This document shows positions 51,355 to 59,199 of a DNA stretch of 64,000 bases, piece by piece. The stretch covers positions 1 to 64,000 of the forward strand of contig JBNKIR010000054.1 in assembly GCA_050290785.1 (NCBI GenBank), in the 5' to 3' direction. A program made the position numbers and the translations under genes. The stretch is from JAAGZL01 sp050290785. Its GTDB lineage: Bacteria > Pseudomonadota > Gammaproteobacteria > Chromatiales > Chromatiaceae. Below the pieces are notes generated by a model. It was not told the origin of the DNA. It saw nothing but the letters and a program-made list of their open reading frames with translations, and did no database searches. The stretch's first letter is position 1; each line of letters begins with the position of its first letter.

Positions 51355-52037
51355 TGGCATTCAATGCAACTCCTCAACAGGTAAGGCAGATATTCGATCT
51401 GCTACTTGATATCTACGGTAAGCAAGGCTGGTGGCCGGCAGAGACATCGTTCGAGGTGATGGTGGGTGCGGTGCTTACCCAGAATACCGCCTGGAGTAAT
51501 GTAGAACGGGCCATTGCCAATCTAAAGGAGGCCGGAGTGCTGCATCAGCAGGGAATCCTGGAGCTATCCAGAGATGAGCTGGCCGAACTGATACGTCCAT
51601 CAGGATATTTCAACGTAAAGGCCCAAAGGGTACACAACCTCTGCCGTTTTCTGTCCGAGAACGGAGGTGAGGGCGCGCTGCGTGACATGGATCTGGACAG
51701 TGCGCGTTCGATGCTGCTCTCAATAAACGGGGTAGGTCATGAAACGGCGGACGATATCATGCTCTATGCCCTGGAACATCCGGTATTCGTTGTGGATGCC
51801 TATACCCGGCGTATTTTTTCACGCCTGGGTATGCTGCAGGGAGATGAGGGATACGATGAGATCAGGGTGTGGTTCGAGCAGGCGCTCGGCCCGCAGGTCT
51901 TGCTCTTTAAAGAGTATCACGCATTGATCGTGCTTCATGGGAAAGAGACGTGCAAAACCAAACCACACTGTAGCCAATGTGGTCTGGTCGGGTTGTGTTT
52001 ATTCAGTGATAACTGCCTGGGGGTGGCAGCTAGCTAA
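51354..52037 (+). CDS. Endonuclease III-like DNA glycosylase with [4Fe-4S] motif
   Basis: The 227-residue protein belongs to the HhH-GPD superfamily, in the uncharacterised group near MagIII rather than classical Nth. The N-terminal WWPAETSFEVMVGAVLTQNTAWSNVERAI is typical of that group. The helix-hairpin-helix is SINGVGHETADDIM, followed by the catalytic aspartate in VVDAYTRRI. The lysine used for lyase activity in EndoIII is replaced by glutamate, which suggests a monofunctional glycosylase. Four cysteines (C-x5-C-x2-C-x5-C) near the C-terminus fit a [4Fe-4S] cluster. Its ATG abuts the rluB stop, and its end overlaps the cold-shock gene by 8 bp. Confidence 0.88.
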   Translation: MAFNATPQQVRQIFDLLLDIYGKQGWWPAETSFEVMVGAVLTQNTAWSNVERAIANLKEAGVLHQQGILELSRDELAELIRPSGYFNVKAQRVHNLCRFLSENGGEGALRDMDLDSARSMLLSINGVGHETADDIMLYALEHPVFVVDAYTRRIFSRLGMLQGDEGYDEIRVWFEQALGPQVLLFKEYHALIVLHGKETCKTKPHCSQCGLVGLCLFSDNCLGVAAS

Positions 52038-52236
52038 TCATCAATACGTTCGCAGCATGCAGACCTTTAGGGCCTTCATTTACTTCAAACTGTACCTTCT
52101 GACCCTCTTTGACGGTTTTATAACCATCCATCTCGATGGCGGAGAAATGCACAAAGACATCCTGATCTCCATCATCTGGGGTAACAAAACCGTAACCTTT
52201 GGCGTTATTGAACCACTTTACTATACCAGTAGCCAT
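52030..52236 (-). CDS. Cold-shock domain protein (Csp family)
   Basis: The 68-residue single-domain protein has the RNP motifs KGYGFVTPDDG and DVFVHFSAI, the nucleic-acid-binding core of the CspA family. It binds single-stranded RNA and DNA as an RNA chaperone. It starts after a strong AGGAGGAG ribosome-binding site. A sigma-70-like promoter about 150 bp upstream predicts a long 5' leader, as in E. coli cspA, so translation may be temperature-controlled. The 3' end overlaps the convergent glycosylase gene by 8 bp. Confidence 0.95.
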   Translation of the reverse strand: MATGIVKWFNNAKGYGFVTPDDGDQDVFVHFSAIEMDGYKTVKEGQKVQFEVNEGPKGLHAANVLMIS

Positions 52237-52638
52237 TGACCTGCTCCTCCTAACAACAACAAAACAAACTGCTTTTCGATCTGATTATTATGATGATCTT
52301 GTTATATATCCGCAGACGACCATTGATAACAACCTGAGATGAAAAACAGGCTTTCGACACGCGACAATCCACAGATGGTGACTTTACAGTATACCCGCAC
52401 AAAAAAAATGGTCAAATAGTTGCTCTTTCGTCTGGATAGGGGTGTGTTCGAGTTATGCTTCTGTCGTGTTTAACTGCATGATTAATAAGGTAATATGTGA
52501 TTTTGGCGGTCAACGGTATATTCTATAAAAAGGGGAGATATGTTATATATTTATCCCCATGATTCTTTACTTTTTGGCGACCGTAATTAATTTTGTGTCG
52601 TCCCATTATTATTTATAAATTCAGCTAAAATCAGAGAT
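52237..52638. other. 402-bp divergent region between csp and clpS
   Basis: This AT-rich region holds the csp promoter (52388-52415, minus strand) and a predicted leader of about 145 nt. On the clpS side a hairpin GGGGA...TCCCC spans roughly 52533-52558 with an AT-rich interior, and TATAAA at 52614-52619 is a possible -10. A repeated TTGGCG appears twice (near 52505 and 52575). No gene-length frame is supported. Confidence 0.4.
52388..52415 (-). promoter_or_regulatory. Sigma-70 promoter of the cold-shock gene
   Basis: On the minus strand TTGACC (52415-52410), a 16-bp spacer, and TATACT (52393-52388) form a near-consensus promoter. The predicted transcription start near 52381 gives a 5' leader of about 145 nt before the ATG at 52236. 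Confidence 0.6.
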
Positions 52639-52959
52639 ATGTCAGACGAAACGAATAGCGAGCACGACGGTGGTCTAGCCGTTCAGGAACTAAAGCCGGA
52701 GCTTAAGCCTCCTAAGATGTATAAGGTAATACTGTTGAACGATGATTACACTCCGATGGATTTTGTTGTTGAGGTATTGGAGGCATTTTTTCGAATGAAT
52801 AGGGAGCAGGCCACACGTGTGATGATGAATGTTCATGTGAAGGGGGCTGGTATATGCGGGGTATTTACCAGGGACATAGCCGAGACCAAGGTTGAACAGG
52901 TCAATGATTATGCGCGCAATAACCAACACCCTCTGTTGTGCGCCATGGAAGAGGAGTGA
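52639..52959 (+). CDS. clpS: ATP-dependent Clp protease adaptor ClpS
   Basis: The 106-residue adaptor recognises N-degrons and delivers them to ClpAP. The core MYKVILLNDDYTPMDFVVEVLEAFF contains the acidic NDD residues and methionine of the pocket that binds N-terminal Leu, Phe, Tyr and Trp. A later VHVKGAGICGVFTRDIAETK segment is standard. It precedes clpA by 55 bp. The N-terminal 30 residues are a flexible acidic extension. Confidence 0.96.
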   Translation: MSDETNSEHDGGLAVQELKPELKPPKMYKVILLNDDYTPMDFVVEVLEAFFRMNREQATRVMMNVHVKGAGICGVFTRDIAETKVEQVNDYARNNQHPLLCAMEEE

Positions 52960-53014
52960 TTGGTGTTCATAGATTTCTGCAATTTGGGTAGTTAAGTAAG
53001 GACTTATATCTAAG

Positions 53015-55276
53015 ATGTCGATATTAAGTAAAGAACTTGAGTTTACATTGAACCATGCTTTCACTCAGGCACGGGAACGTCAGCATGAATTCATGACAGT
53101 GGAGCATCTGTTACTGGCTCTATTGGAGAATAGTTCTGCACTTGAGGTCCTGCATGGTTGTAACATGGACGTCAGCAGGTTGAGGACAGAAGTGGATCAG
53201 TTTATCAATGAGACCACTCCCTTGCTGCACGATGAAGAACAGGAGATACAGCCAACCATAGGCTTCCAGAGGGTGCTGCAACGGGCGGTCTTTCATGTGC
53301 AGTCATCCGGTCGCAAAGAGGTAACAGGTGCCAACGTATTGGTGGCTATCTTTGGTGAGCAGGAGTCTCAGGCCCACTATCTCCTGGCCAAGCAGGGCAT
53401 GACCCGTCTGGACGCAGTCAATTACATGTCCCACGGCGTTACCAGAACTGGAGACAACCTGGATCACGATTCTATCAATAGCGATGTTGATGAGGAGTTA
53501 GAGGCAGGATCGTCAGTTCAGTCCCCCCTGACGGAATACACTACCAACTTGAACGAACTCGCCCTGGCGGGAAAGATAGATCCGCTCATCGGGCGTGATG
53601 ACGAGGTTGAGCGTGTTATACAGATACTTTGCCGCAGGCGTAAGAACAATCCTTTGTTGGTGGGTGAGGCCGGTGTCGGAAAGACCGCAATAGCCGAGGG
53701 GTTGGCCAAATTGATAACGGAAAAGAGGGTGCCTGATGTGCTGGCTGGCAGCACCATCTACTCCCTGGATCTGGGCGGTCTGATCGCTGGGACAAAGTAT
53801 CGCGGTGATTTTGAGAAGCGTTTGAAGGCTGTCCTGGCGCAGCTGAAAGATGATCCTGATGCAATCCTGTTTATCGATGAGATACACACAGTAATCGGTG
53901 CCGGATCCGCCTCTGGAGGCGTTATGGACGCATCCAACCTGATCAAGCCGGTCCTAGCCACCAAGGATCTGCGTTGTATAGGATCAACCACCTATCAGGA
54001 GTTTCGCGGCATCTTCGAGAAGGACCGCGCCCTGGCCAGACGCTTTCAAAAGATCGATATAACTGAACCGACAGTGGAAGAGACCATAGAGATACTTGCC
54101 GGTCTGAAGACGAGGTTTGAGTCACATCACAACGTAACCTATACCACAGAGGCCATGCGGGCTGCAGCTGAGCTATCCGATAGATACATCAACGATCGTC
54201 ATCTGCCGGACAAGGCGATAGATGTAATCGATGAGGCTGGCGCCAGGGTACAACTGCAACCTGAGAGTGAGCGACAGGTGACGATAGATGCCAAGGATAT
54301 AGAGAATATCGTGGCCAAGATGGCGCGTATTCCGCCGCAGAGTGTTTCCATGTCCGATGTCGAGGCGCTGCGTACCCTGGATAGTGATCTCAAGATGGTG
54401 GTGTTCGGCCAGGACAAGGCCATCGATACCCTAACGTCGGCCATGCGTATGAGTCGCACCGGCCTGGGTGGTGAGCAGAAGCCGGTGGGTTCGTTCCTGT
54501 TTACCGGTCCGACCGGTGTGGGTAAGACAGAGGTTACCAGGCAACTGGCGCTGATACTGGGGATCAAGCTGATTCGTTTCGATATGTCAGAGTATATGGA
54601 GCGGCACACCGTATCCAGGTTGATTGGTGCCCCTCCCGGTTATGTAGGATACGATCAGGGCGGTCTGCTTACCGAGGAGGTGAACAAGCATCCGCATGCC
54701 GTCCTTTTGTTGGACGAGATAGAGAAGGCCCATCCGGACGTGTTTAATCTGTTATTGCAGATTATGGACCACGGGACCCTGACCGATAATAACGGACGCA
54801 AGGCTGATTTCCGCAATGTGGTTCTAGTGATGACCAGTAATGCCGGAGCATCTGAGATGAGCAGGGCCTCAATCGGCTTTACAGCACAGGATCACAGCAG
54901 CGACGGCATGGAGGCGGTCAAGAAGATCTTTACCCCGGAGTTCAGAAACAGATTGGATGCAATCGTTCAGTTCGATCCGCTTTCGCCTTATGTTATCAAC
55001 TATGTGGTTGACAAGTTTATCTTTGACCTGGAAGGGAAGCTGGGGCAGAAAAAGGTCACCCTGTCGGTTGATCCGGAGGCCAAGAAGTGGCTGGCGGAGA
55101 ATGGCTATAACGAAAAGATGGGGGCTCGTCCCATGGAAAGGCTGATCAAGGAGAAAATCAGCAAACCGTTGGCGGAGGAGCTGCTGTTTGGGGCGTTAAC
55201 CGAGGGCGGTATGGTGCGAGTCTTTGTCTCTGATGGAGAGCTTAAGTTCGAGGTTAACGACCATCTTGTCCATTAG
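53015..55276 (+). CDS. clpA: ATP-dependent Clp protease ATP-binding subunit ClpA
   Basis: The 753-residue AAA+ unfoldase has an N-terminal ClpS-binding domain, two nucleotide-binding domains (Walker A GEAGVGKT and GPTGVGKT), and Walker B ILFIDEIH and LLLDEIEKAHPD. The first domain is followed by LTEYTTNLNELALAGKIDPLIGRDDE. It feeds substrates to ClpP, which is not in this window. Length and order are normal. It is co-oriented with clpS; infA is encoded convergently downstream. Confidence 0.97.
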   Translation: MSILSKELEFTLNHAFTQARERQHEFMTVEHLLLALLENSSALEVLHGCNMDVSRLRTEVDQFINETTPLLHDEEQEIQPTIGFQRVLQRAVFHVQSSGRKEVTGANVLVAIFGEQESQAHYLLAKQGMTRLDAVNYMSHGVTRTGDNLDHDSINSDVDEELEAGSSVQSPLTEYTTNLNELALAGKIDPLIGRDDEVERVIQILCRRRKNNPLLVGEAGVGKTAIAEGLAKLITEKRVPDVLAGSTIYSLDLGGLIAGTKYRGDFEKRLKAVLAQLKDDPDAILFIDEIHTVIGAGSASGGVMDASNLIKPVLATKDLRCIGSTTYQEFRGIFEKDRALARRFQKIDITEPTVEETIEILAGLKTRFESHHNVTYTTEAMRAAAELSDRYINDRHLPDKAIDVIDEAGARVQLQPESERQVTIDAKDIENIVAKMARIPPQSVSMSDVEALRTLDSDLKMVVFGQDKAIDTLTSAMRMSRTGLGGEQKPVGSFLFTGPTGVGKTEVTRQLALILGIKLIRFDMSEYMERHTVSRLIGAPPGYVGYDQGGLLTEEVNKHPHAVLLLDEIEKAHPDVFNLLLQIMDHGTLTDNNGRKADFRNVVLVMTSNAGASEMSRASIGFTAQDHSSDGMEAVKKIFTPEFRNRLDAIVQFDPLSPYVINYVVDKFIFDLEGKLGQKKVTLSVDPEAKKWLAENGYNEKMGARPMERLIKEKISKPLAEELLFGALTEGGMVRVFVSDGELKFEVNDHLVH

Positions 55277-55303
55277 TCCCCGCCAACAGGTTAGGGACTT
55301 CTT

Positions 55304-55522
55304 CTAACGTGCGCGATAGGTAATACGCCCTTTGCTCAGGTCGTAAGGTGTCAGCTGCACGGTAACTGTGTCACCGGTGAGTATGCGGATATAGTGCTTG
55401 CGCATCTTCCCGGAGATGTGTGCGGTTACAACATGTCCATTCTCCAGCTCTACCCGGAACATGGTGTTGGGGAGGGTCTCTATCACAGTTCCCTCCATTT
55501 CAATAAAATCTTCTTTTGCCAT
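55304..55522 (-). CDS. infA: Translation initiation factor IF-1
   Basis: The 72-residue protein is a typical bacterial IF-1 with the OB-fold pieces MAKEDFIEMEGTVIETLPNTMFRVELENGHVV-like and HISGKMRKHYIRILTGD, ending YRAR. It binds the A site of the small subunit during initiation. The gene is transcribed leftward after bpt and aat, and its stop faces the clpA stop 27 bp away. The clpA-infA arrangement is widely conserved. Confidence 0.98.
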   Translation of the reverse strand: MAKEDFIEMEGTVIETLPNTMFRVELENGHVVTAHISGKMRKHYIRILTGDTVTVQLTPYDLSKGRITYRAR

Positions 55523-55590
55523 TCGTTATCCCAAAAACAATTTCTATAGCGGCGGGAGTATAACACAAGCTACAGTGGACGCATCCAGCT

Positions 55591-56346
55591 TTATATCGAT
55601 AATTCCGTGATTGTGATGTCTTCCTCAGCTGAAAACTCCTTCCAGAGCCCTTCGCTGTATACCTGAATGGGTCTGTAATCCTGTTTGTATTGCATCTTTT
55701 GGCATCCTGGAATCCAGTATCCGAGATAGAGCCAGGGTAGACCAAGGCGCCTGGTCTCATCGATCTGCCACAGGATAGCCATTACCCCCGGGCTAAGGTC
55801 GGACATTGCCGGGTCGAAAAAGGTGTATACCGCAGAAAATCCATTGGGCAATATGTCTACCACAGCTATTGAAAACAGCCTGCCGTCTTTGCGGAACTCC
55901 ACGAACATGGTATCGCCCCATGGGCAGATGAGGAACCGGCGGTATTCATCCTCGGTAGGGTTGGCCATATCACCTTCAGGGTGTCTGGAATTTACATATC
56001 CGTCGTATAGTTCGAAATGTTCCTGTCGGAACTCGGCAGCTACGACATTGATGCTGATATCTCTGTGCAGCTGATTCCAGACCCTGCGCTGGCTGCGTCT
56101 GGGAGAGAACCTGGCTACCGGTATCCGTACGGAGATGCAGGAGTTGCATTCTGGGCATTCTGGTCGATAGATGTCACCGCCACTGCGGCGGAATCCTATA
56201 TCCAGCAGTGATTGGTAAAACTCAGGGGCTTTTATGGCATCCGGGTCTATAAACAGTGTTTGTGCCGACAGGCCTGGAAGATAGGAGCATGGGTGTTCGT
56301 TGGTCTTGAACAATCTTATGCGCTTATCTCCATTTTCTGTGGTCAT
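55591..56346 (-). CDS. bpt: Aspartate/glutamate leucyltransferase (Bpt)
   Basis: The 251-residue protein belongs to the bacterial Bpt/Ate family, which attaches leucine to N-terminal Asp or Glu, creating a primary N-degron. Family landmarks are HPCSYLPGLSAQTLFIDPD near the start, YRPECPECNSCISVRIPV with paired cysteines, and AVYTFFDPAMSDLSPGV. It overlaps the aat gene by 4 nt. Together with Aat, ClpS and ClpA nearby it completes the bacterial N-degron pathway. Confidence 0.95.
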   Translation of the reverse strand: MTTENGDKRIRLFKTNEHPCSYLPGLSAQTLFIDPDAIKAPEFYQSLLDIGFRRSGGDIYRPECPECNSCISVRIPVARFSPRRSQRRVWNQLHRDISINVVAAEFRQEHFELYDGYVNSRHPEGDMANPTEDEYRRFLICPWGDTMFVEFRKDGRLFSIAVVDILPNGFSAVYTFFDPAMSDLSPGVMAILWQIDETRRLGLPWLYLGYWIPGCQKMQYKQDYRPIQVYSEGLWKEFSAEEDITITELSI

Positions 56347-57047
56347 GGCGTATCACCATCTATCTGCCAGGAGCTTGCACTTGGTGCAGTATGGCACAAT
56401 CTCTCCAGAAGGGAGCAGAACTCAGCACGCGGGATCTCTTCCGCCCCCATACTTGCCAGATGCTCTGAATATACCTGACAGTCGATCAATTCGTATCCCC
56501 ATGTGATCAGCCAATTACAAAGAGAGACCAGGGCCATCTTTGAGGCGTTGTCCTTGCTGCTGAACATGGATTCACCAAAGAAGACTTTGCCAATGCATAC
56601 GCCGTAAAGTCCTCCTACCAGTTCCTGTTCCTCCCATACCTCAATAGAGTGTGCGTTTCCCGATTTAAACAGTTCCAGATATGCCTGTTGCATCTCATGC
56701 GTGATCCAGGTCCCTGGATGTCCCTGGCGTGGGGCCGCACAGGATGCGATGACCTTGGTGAATGCCTGGTCTATAGTGACAGTAAAACGGCTATTGCGCA
56801 TGCCTTTGGCGAGGCTGCGCGAGACCTTTAACCGATCCGGGTAAAGTACCATCCTGGGGTCTGGTGACCACCACAGGATGGGCTGATCAGAGCTGTACCA
56901 GGGAAAAATACCTGATCGATAGGCATTCAATAACCTGGTAGTGGATAGGTCTCCTCCTACGGCAAGCAGCCCATCCGGTTCCTGTTCCGCCTGATCAACA
57001 GGAGGAAAATCTTCGCCAGGCTTGTTGGGGTCTAGGATAAACAGCAT
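56343..57047 (-). CDS. aat: Leucyl/phenylalanyl-tRNA-protein transferase
   Basis: The 234-residue enzyme transfers Leu or Phe from tRNA to N-terminal Arg or Lys. The N-terminal DGLLAVGGDLSTTRLLNAYRSGIFPWY and the WWSPDPRMVLYPD segments are diagnostic; GGLYGVCIGKVFFGESMF contains the active-site region. It lies upstream of bpt and infA on the same strand, so all three may be co-transcribed. The start faces the divergent PilZ gene, 30 bp away. Confidence 0.97.
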   Translation of the reverse strand: MLFILDPNKPGEDFPPVDQAEQEPDGLLAVGGDLSTTRLLNAYRSGIFPWYSSDQPILWWSPDPRMVLYPDRLKVSRSLAKGMRNSRFTVTIDQAFTKVIASCAAPRQGHPGTWITHEMQQAYLELFKSGNAHSIEVWEEQELVGGLYGVCIGKVFFGESMFSSKDNASKMALVSLCNWLITWGYELIDCQVYSEHLASMGAEEIPRAEFCSLLERLCHTAPSASSWQIDGDTP

Positions 57048-57077
57048 AATCGGTTTGTATTATTAAGGGTCAAGCGG

Positions 57078-57752
57078 ATGAAGATACAACAAACACTAAG
57101 GATTCTGGTCGGGGACAAAATCCAGTTACAGAAGGTAGGCTCTGAATCCGGTGAGCGCTACACCTCCAAGGTTATAGGATTCGTACCTGGTAAAAGTCTA
57201 CTTATTACCGCCCCGCAGGTAAATGACAAACCTATCATAGTCAAAGATGGGCAGCAGTTTGCGGTAAGGATGCTGCAAGGTAGTTATATACAGGGATTCG
57301 TGGCTAAGGTTTTACACCATGCGCTGGCACCTTATCCCTATCTGCACTTAAGCTTTCCCCAGGATGTTGAGAGTAAGGCGATCCGCAATGCAGACCGGGT
57401 GGAGACGGATGTGCCGATCCTGGCCAGGAGTGCCAAGCTGCCAGACGAGAAGGATAGCTGGAGGCAGGCCTCAATCAAGGACATAAGCGCCACCGGTTCC
57501 AAGCTTGAGAGTATGACCAAGATCGCTGATGTTGGTGATGTCCTGGTATTGAGGTTCAAGCTGCATATATGTGCGCAGGAAGAGGAGATGGAGCTCCGGA
57601 CCAAAATAATGCATCTGGAGGAACCGGGTGATATCGGGGCCGATGAGTGGGGGATATATGTATATGGCACCCAGTTCGAGGAGTATGGGCGTCTGGAGCG
57701 GGTGCTGATCCAGAACTATGTGCTGGAACAGCGTATGAGTCACGTGCTCTGA
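57078..57752 (+). CDS. YcgR-like PilZ-domain protein
   Basis: The 224-residue protein has an N-terminal YcgR-type (PilZN) domain and a C-terminal PilZ domain. The c-di-GMP-binding motifs are R-x3-R at residues 103-107 (RNADR) and D-x-S-x-x-G at 135-140 (DISATG). The first domain resembles flagellar brake proteins by IVKDGQQFAVRMLQGSYIQGFVAKV. It may slow flagellar rotation or regulate another c-di-GMP process. Its place between aat and trxB is unusual, because trxB normally follows aat directly in related genomes. The 3' end converges on trxB with a hairpin between. Confidence 0.87.
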   Translation: MKIQQTLRILVGDKIQLQKVGSESGERYTSKVIGFVPGKSLLITAPQVNDKPIIVKDGQQFAVRMLQGSYIQGFVAKVLHHALAPYPYLHLSFPQDVESKAIRNADRVETDVPILARSAKLPDEKDSWRQASIKDISATGSKLESMTKIADVGDVLVLRFKLHICAQEEEMELRTKIMHLEEPGDIGADEWGIYVYGTQFEEYGRLERVLIQNYVLEQRMSHVL

Positions 57753-57781
57753 TCCGCAGGCCTAACTACAGACCTGCGGAT
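57752..57781. terminator. Hairpin between the PilZ gene and trxB
   Basis: Perfect 9-bp arms ATCCGCAGG and CCTGCGGAT surround a 12-nt loop, exactly between the two convergent stop codons. No T-run follows on either strand, so it may act as a mutual terminator or mRNA-end barrier rather than a classical rho-independent site. Confidence 0.6.
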
Positions 57782-57791
57782 ATGTTGTGTA

Positions 57792-58754
57792 TTAGCCCTT
57801 GGCCTCCAGGGCATCCAGATAGCGTTCCGCATCCAGTGCCGCCATACAGCCGGTTCCGGCAGAGGTGATGGCCTGTTTATAGACATGATCCATGACATCT
57901 CCGGCCGCAAAGATACCCTCAATGCTGGTCTGGGTGGCATTACCCTCGATACCACCGGCAACTGTCAGATAGCCATGCTGCATATCCAGCTGTCCGGAGA
58001 ATATGTCGGTATTGGGTTTATGTCCGATGGCGACGAAGATGCCCTGTAGATCTATATCCTTGGTCGATCCATCTTTGACGTTCTTGATGCGCATGCCGGT
58101 GACGCCGGTCTCGTCTCCCAATACCTCATCCAGTACATGATCCCACTCTATGGTGACATTTCCACTCTCGGACTTTTGTATCAACTGGTCGGCCAGGATC
58201 TTCTCGGAGCGGAAGGCGTCACGTCGATGTACGATGGTCACTTCGGCGGCGATATTGGATAGATACAGCGCCTCTTCCACAGCGGTGCTGCCACCGCCGA
58301 TTACGGCAACTTTTTGATTGCGGTAGAAAAAACCATCGCAGGTTGCACAGGCGGATACGCCGCGCCCCTTGAACTTCTCTTCCGATTCCAGACCCAGGTA
58401 CTGGGCGGATGCCCCGGTGGCGATAATCAGGGCATCACAGGTGTAGGTGGCCTGATCGCCAATCAGCTTAAAAGGCTTTGCCGTCAGTTCTGTGGTGTGG
58501 ATGTGATCGAATATGATCTCTGTATTGAAGCGCTCTGCATGTTTTTGCATGCGATCCATCAGTTCCGGGCCCTGTACCCCTGCGTGATCTCCCGGCCAAT
58601 TGTCTACCTCAGTGGTGGTGGTCAGTTGTCCGCCTTGTTCCAAACCGGTTATCAGGACAGGATTGAGATTGGCACGGGCCGCGTAGATGGCCGCTGTGTA
58701 TCCGGCCGGACCAGAGCCAAGGATCAGCAAACTGCAGTGTTTGGTATCACTCAT
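57792..58754 (-). CDS. trxB: Thioredoxin reductase
   Basis: The 320-residue flavoenzyme reduces thioredoxin with NADPH. The FAD motif LGSGPAGYTAAIYAAR is at the N-terminus and the redox pair CATC is at residues 136-139. The NADPH motif VIGGGSTAVEEALYL and the C-terminal GIFAAGDVMD follow the standard order. It has typical length. The promoter must lie in the AT-rich region upstream shared with ftsK. Confidence 0.97.
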   Translation of the reverse strand: MSDTKHCSLLILGSGPAGYTAAIYAARANLNPVLITGLEQGGQLTTTTEVDNWPGDHAGVQGPELMDRMQKHAERFNTEIIFDHIHTTELTAKPFKLIGDQATYTCDALIIATGASAQYLGLESEEKFKGRGVSACATCDGFFYRNQKVAVIGGGSTAVEEALYLSNIAAEVTIVHRRDAFRSEKILADQLIQKSESGNVTIEWDHVLDEVLGDETGVTGMRIKNVKDGSTKDIDLQGIFVAIGHKPNTDIFSGQLDMQHGYLTVAGGIEGNATQTSIEGIFAAGDVMDHVYKQAITSAGTGCMAALDAERYLDALEAKG

Positions 58755-59199
58755 AGATAAATTACTCCGGAAATTGGTGAATATCTCAGATATTAGCTGT
58801 TTCAGAATCTTGTTTAGGGGTGAGTTCCACTAAATTATTTGTCGATTTGGTGGAATTCCATCAGATCGCTAAATTCTACGTAATGTTCTTTTGGGGGTAA
58901 AGGAGAGAATATGCGGGTATGTTGTCTGATATTATTCAGGATGGATCTATACGGGATGATAGTTGCCCAGTACAAGAAACATGTTGTGTAGATAGACAGG
59001 GGAACAGTCTAATACTTTAGAAAATAGACTAAATATGTTATATAACTGCATAATAGATAAGCAACTATTCAAACATTATATATAATTAAGCAGTAAGCTG
59101 CCGAATAGGGGATAATCCCAAGCTGGTTACTGTTTGATTTTTTTGTACGCACAATTTGATAGCGGGAAGTCGGGTTACAAGGTGTCACGGGTAAGCAAG
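58755..59199. other. AT-rich divergent region between trxB and ftsK
   Basis: About 445 bp with no supported gene. It holds an imperfect inverted repeat at 58822-58858 (GAGTTCCAC, 19-bp spacer, GTGGAATTC; 8 of 9 bases match) and two copies of CTAAATT near 58831 and 58872. The final 150 bp are very AT-rich. In E. coli and relatives lrp occupies this position between trxB and ftsK; here no lrp gene is present. Confidence 0.45.
58822..58858. repeat. Inverted repeat in the trxB-ftsK region
   Basis: Arms GAGTTCCAC and GTGGAATTC (8 of 9 matching) are spaced by 19 bp. The right arm overlaps the palindrome TGGAATTCCA. It lies upstream of trxB and could be an operator. Confidence 0.35.
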
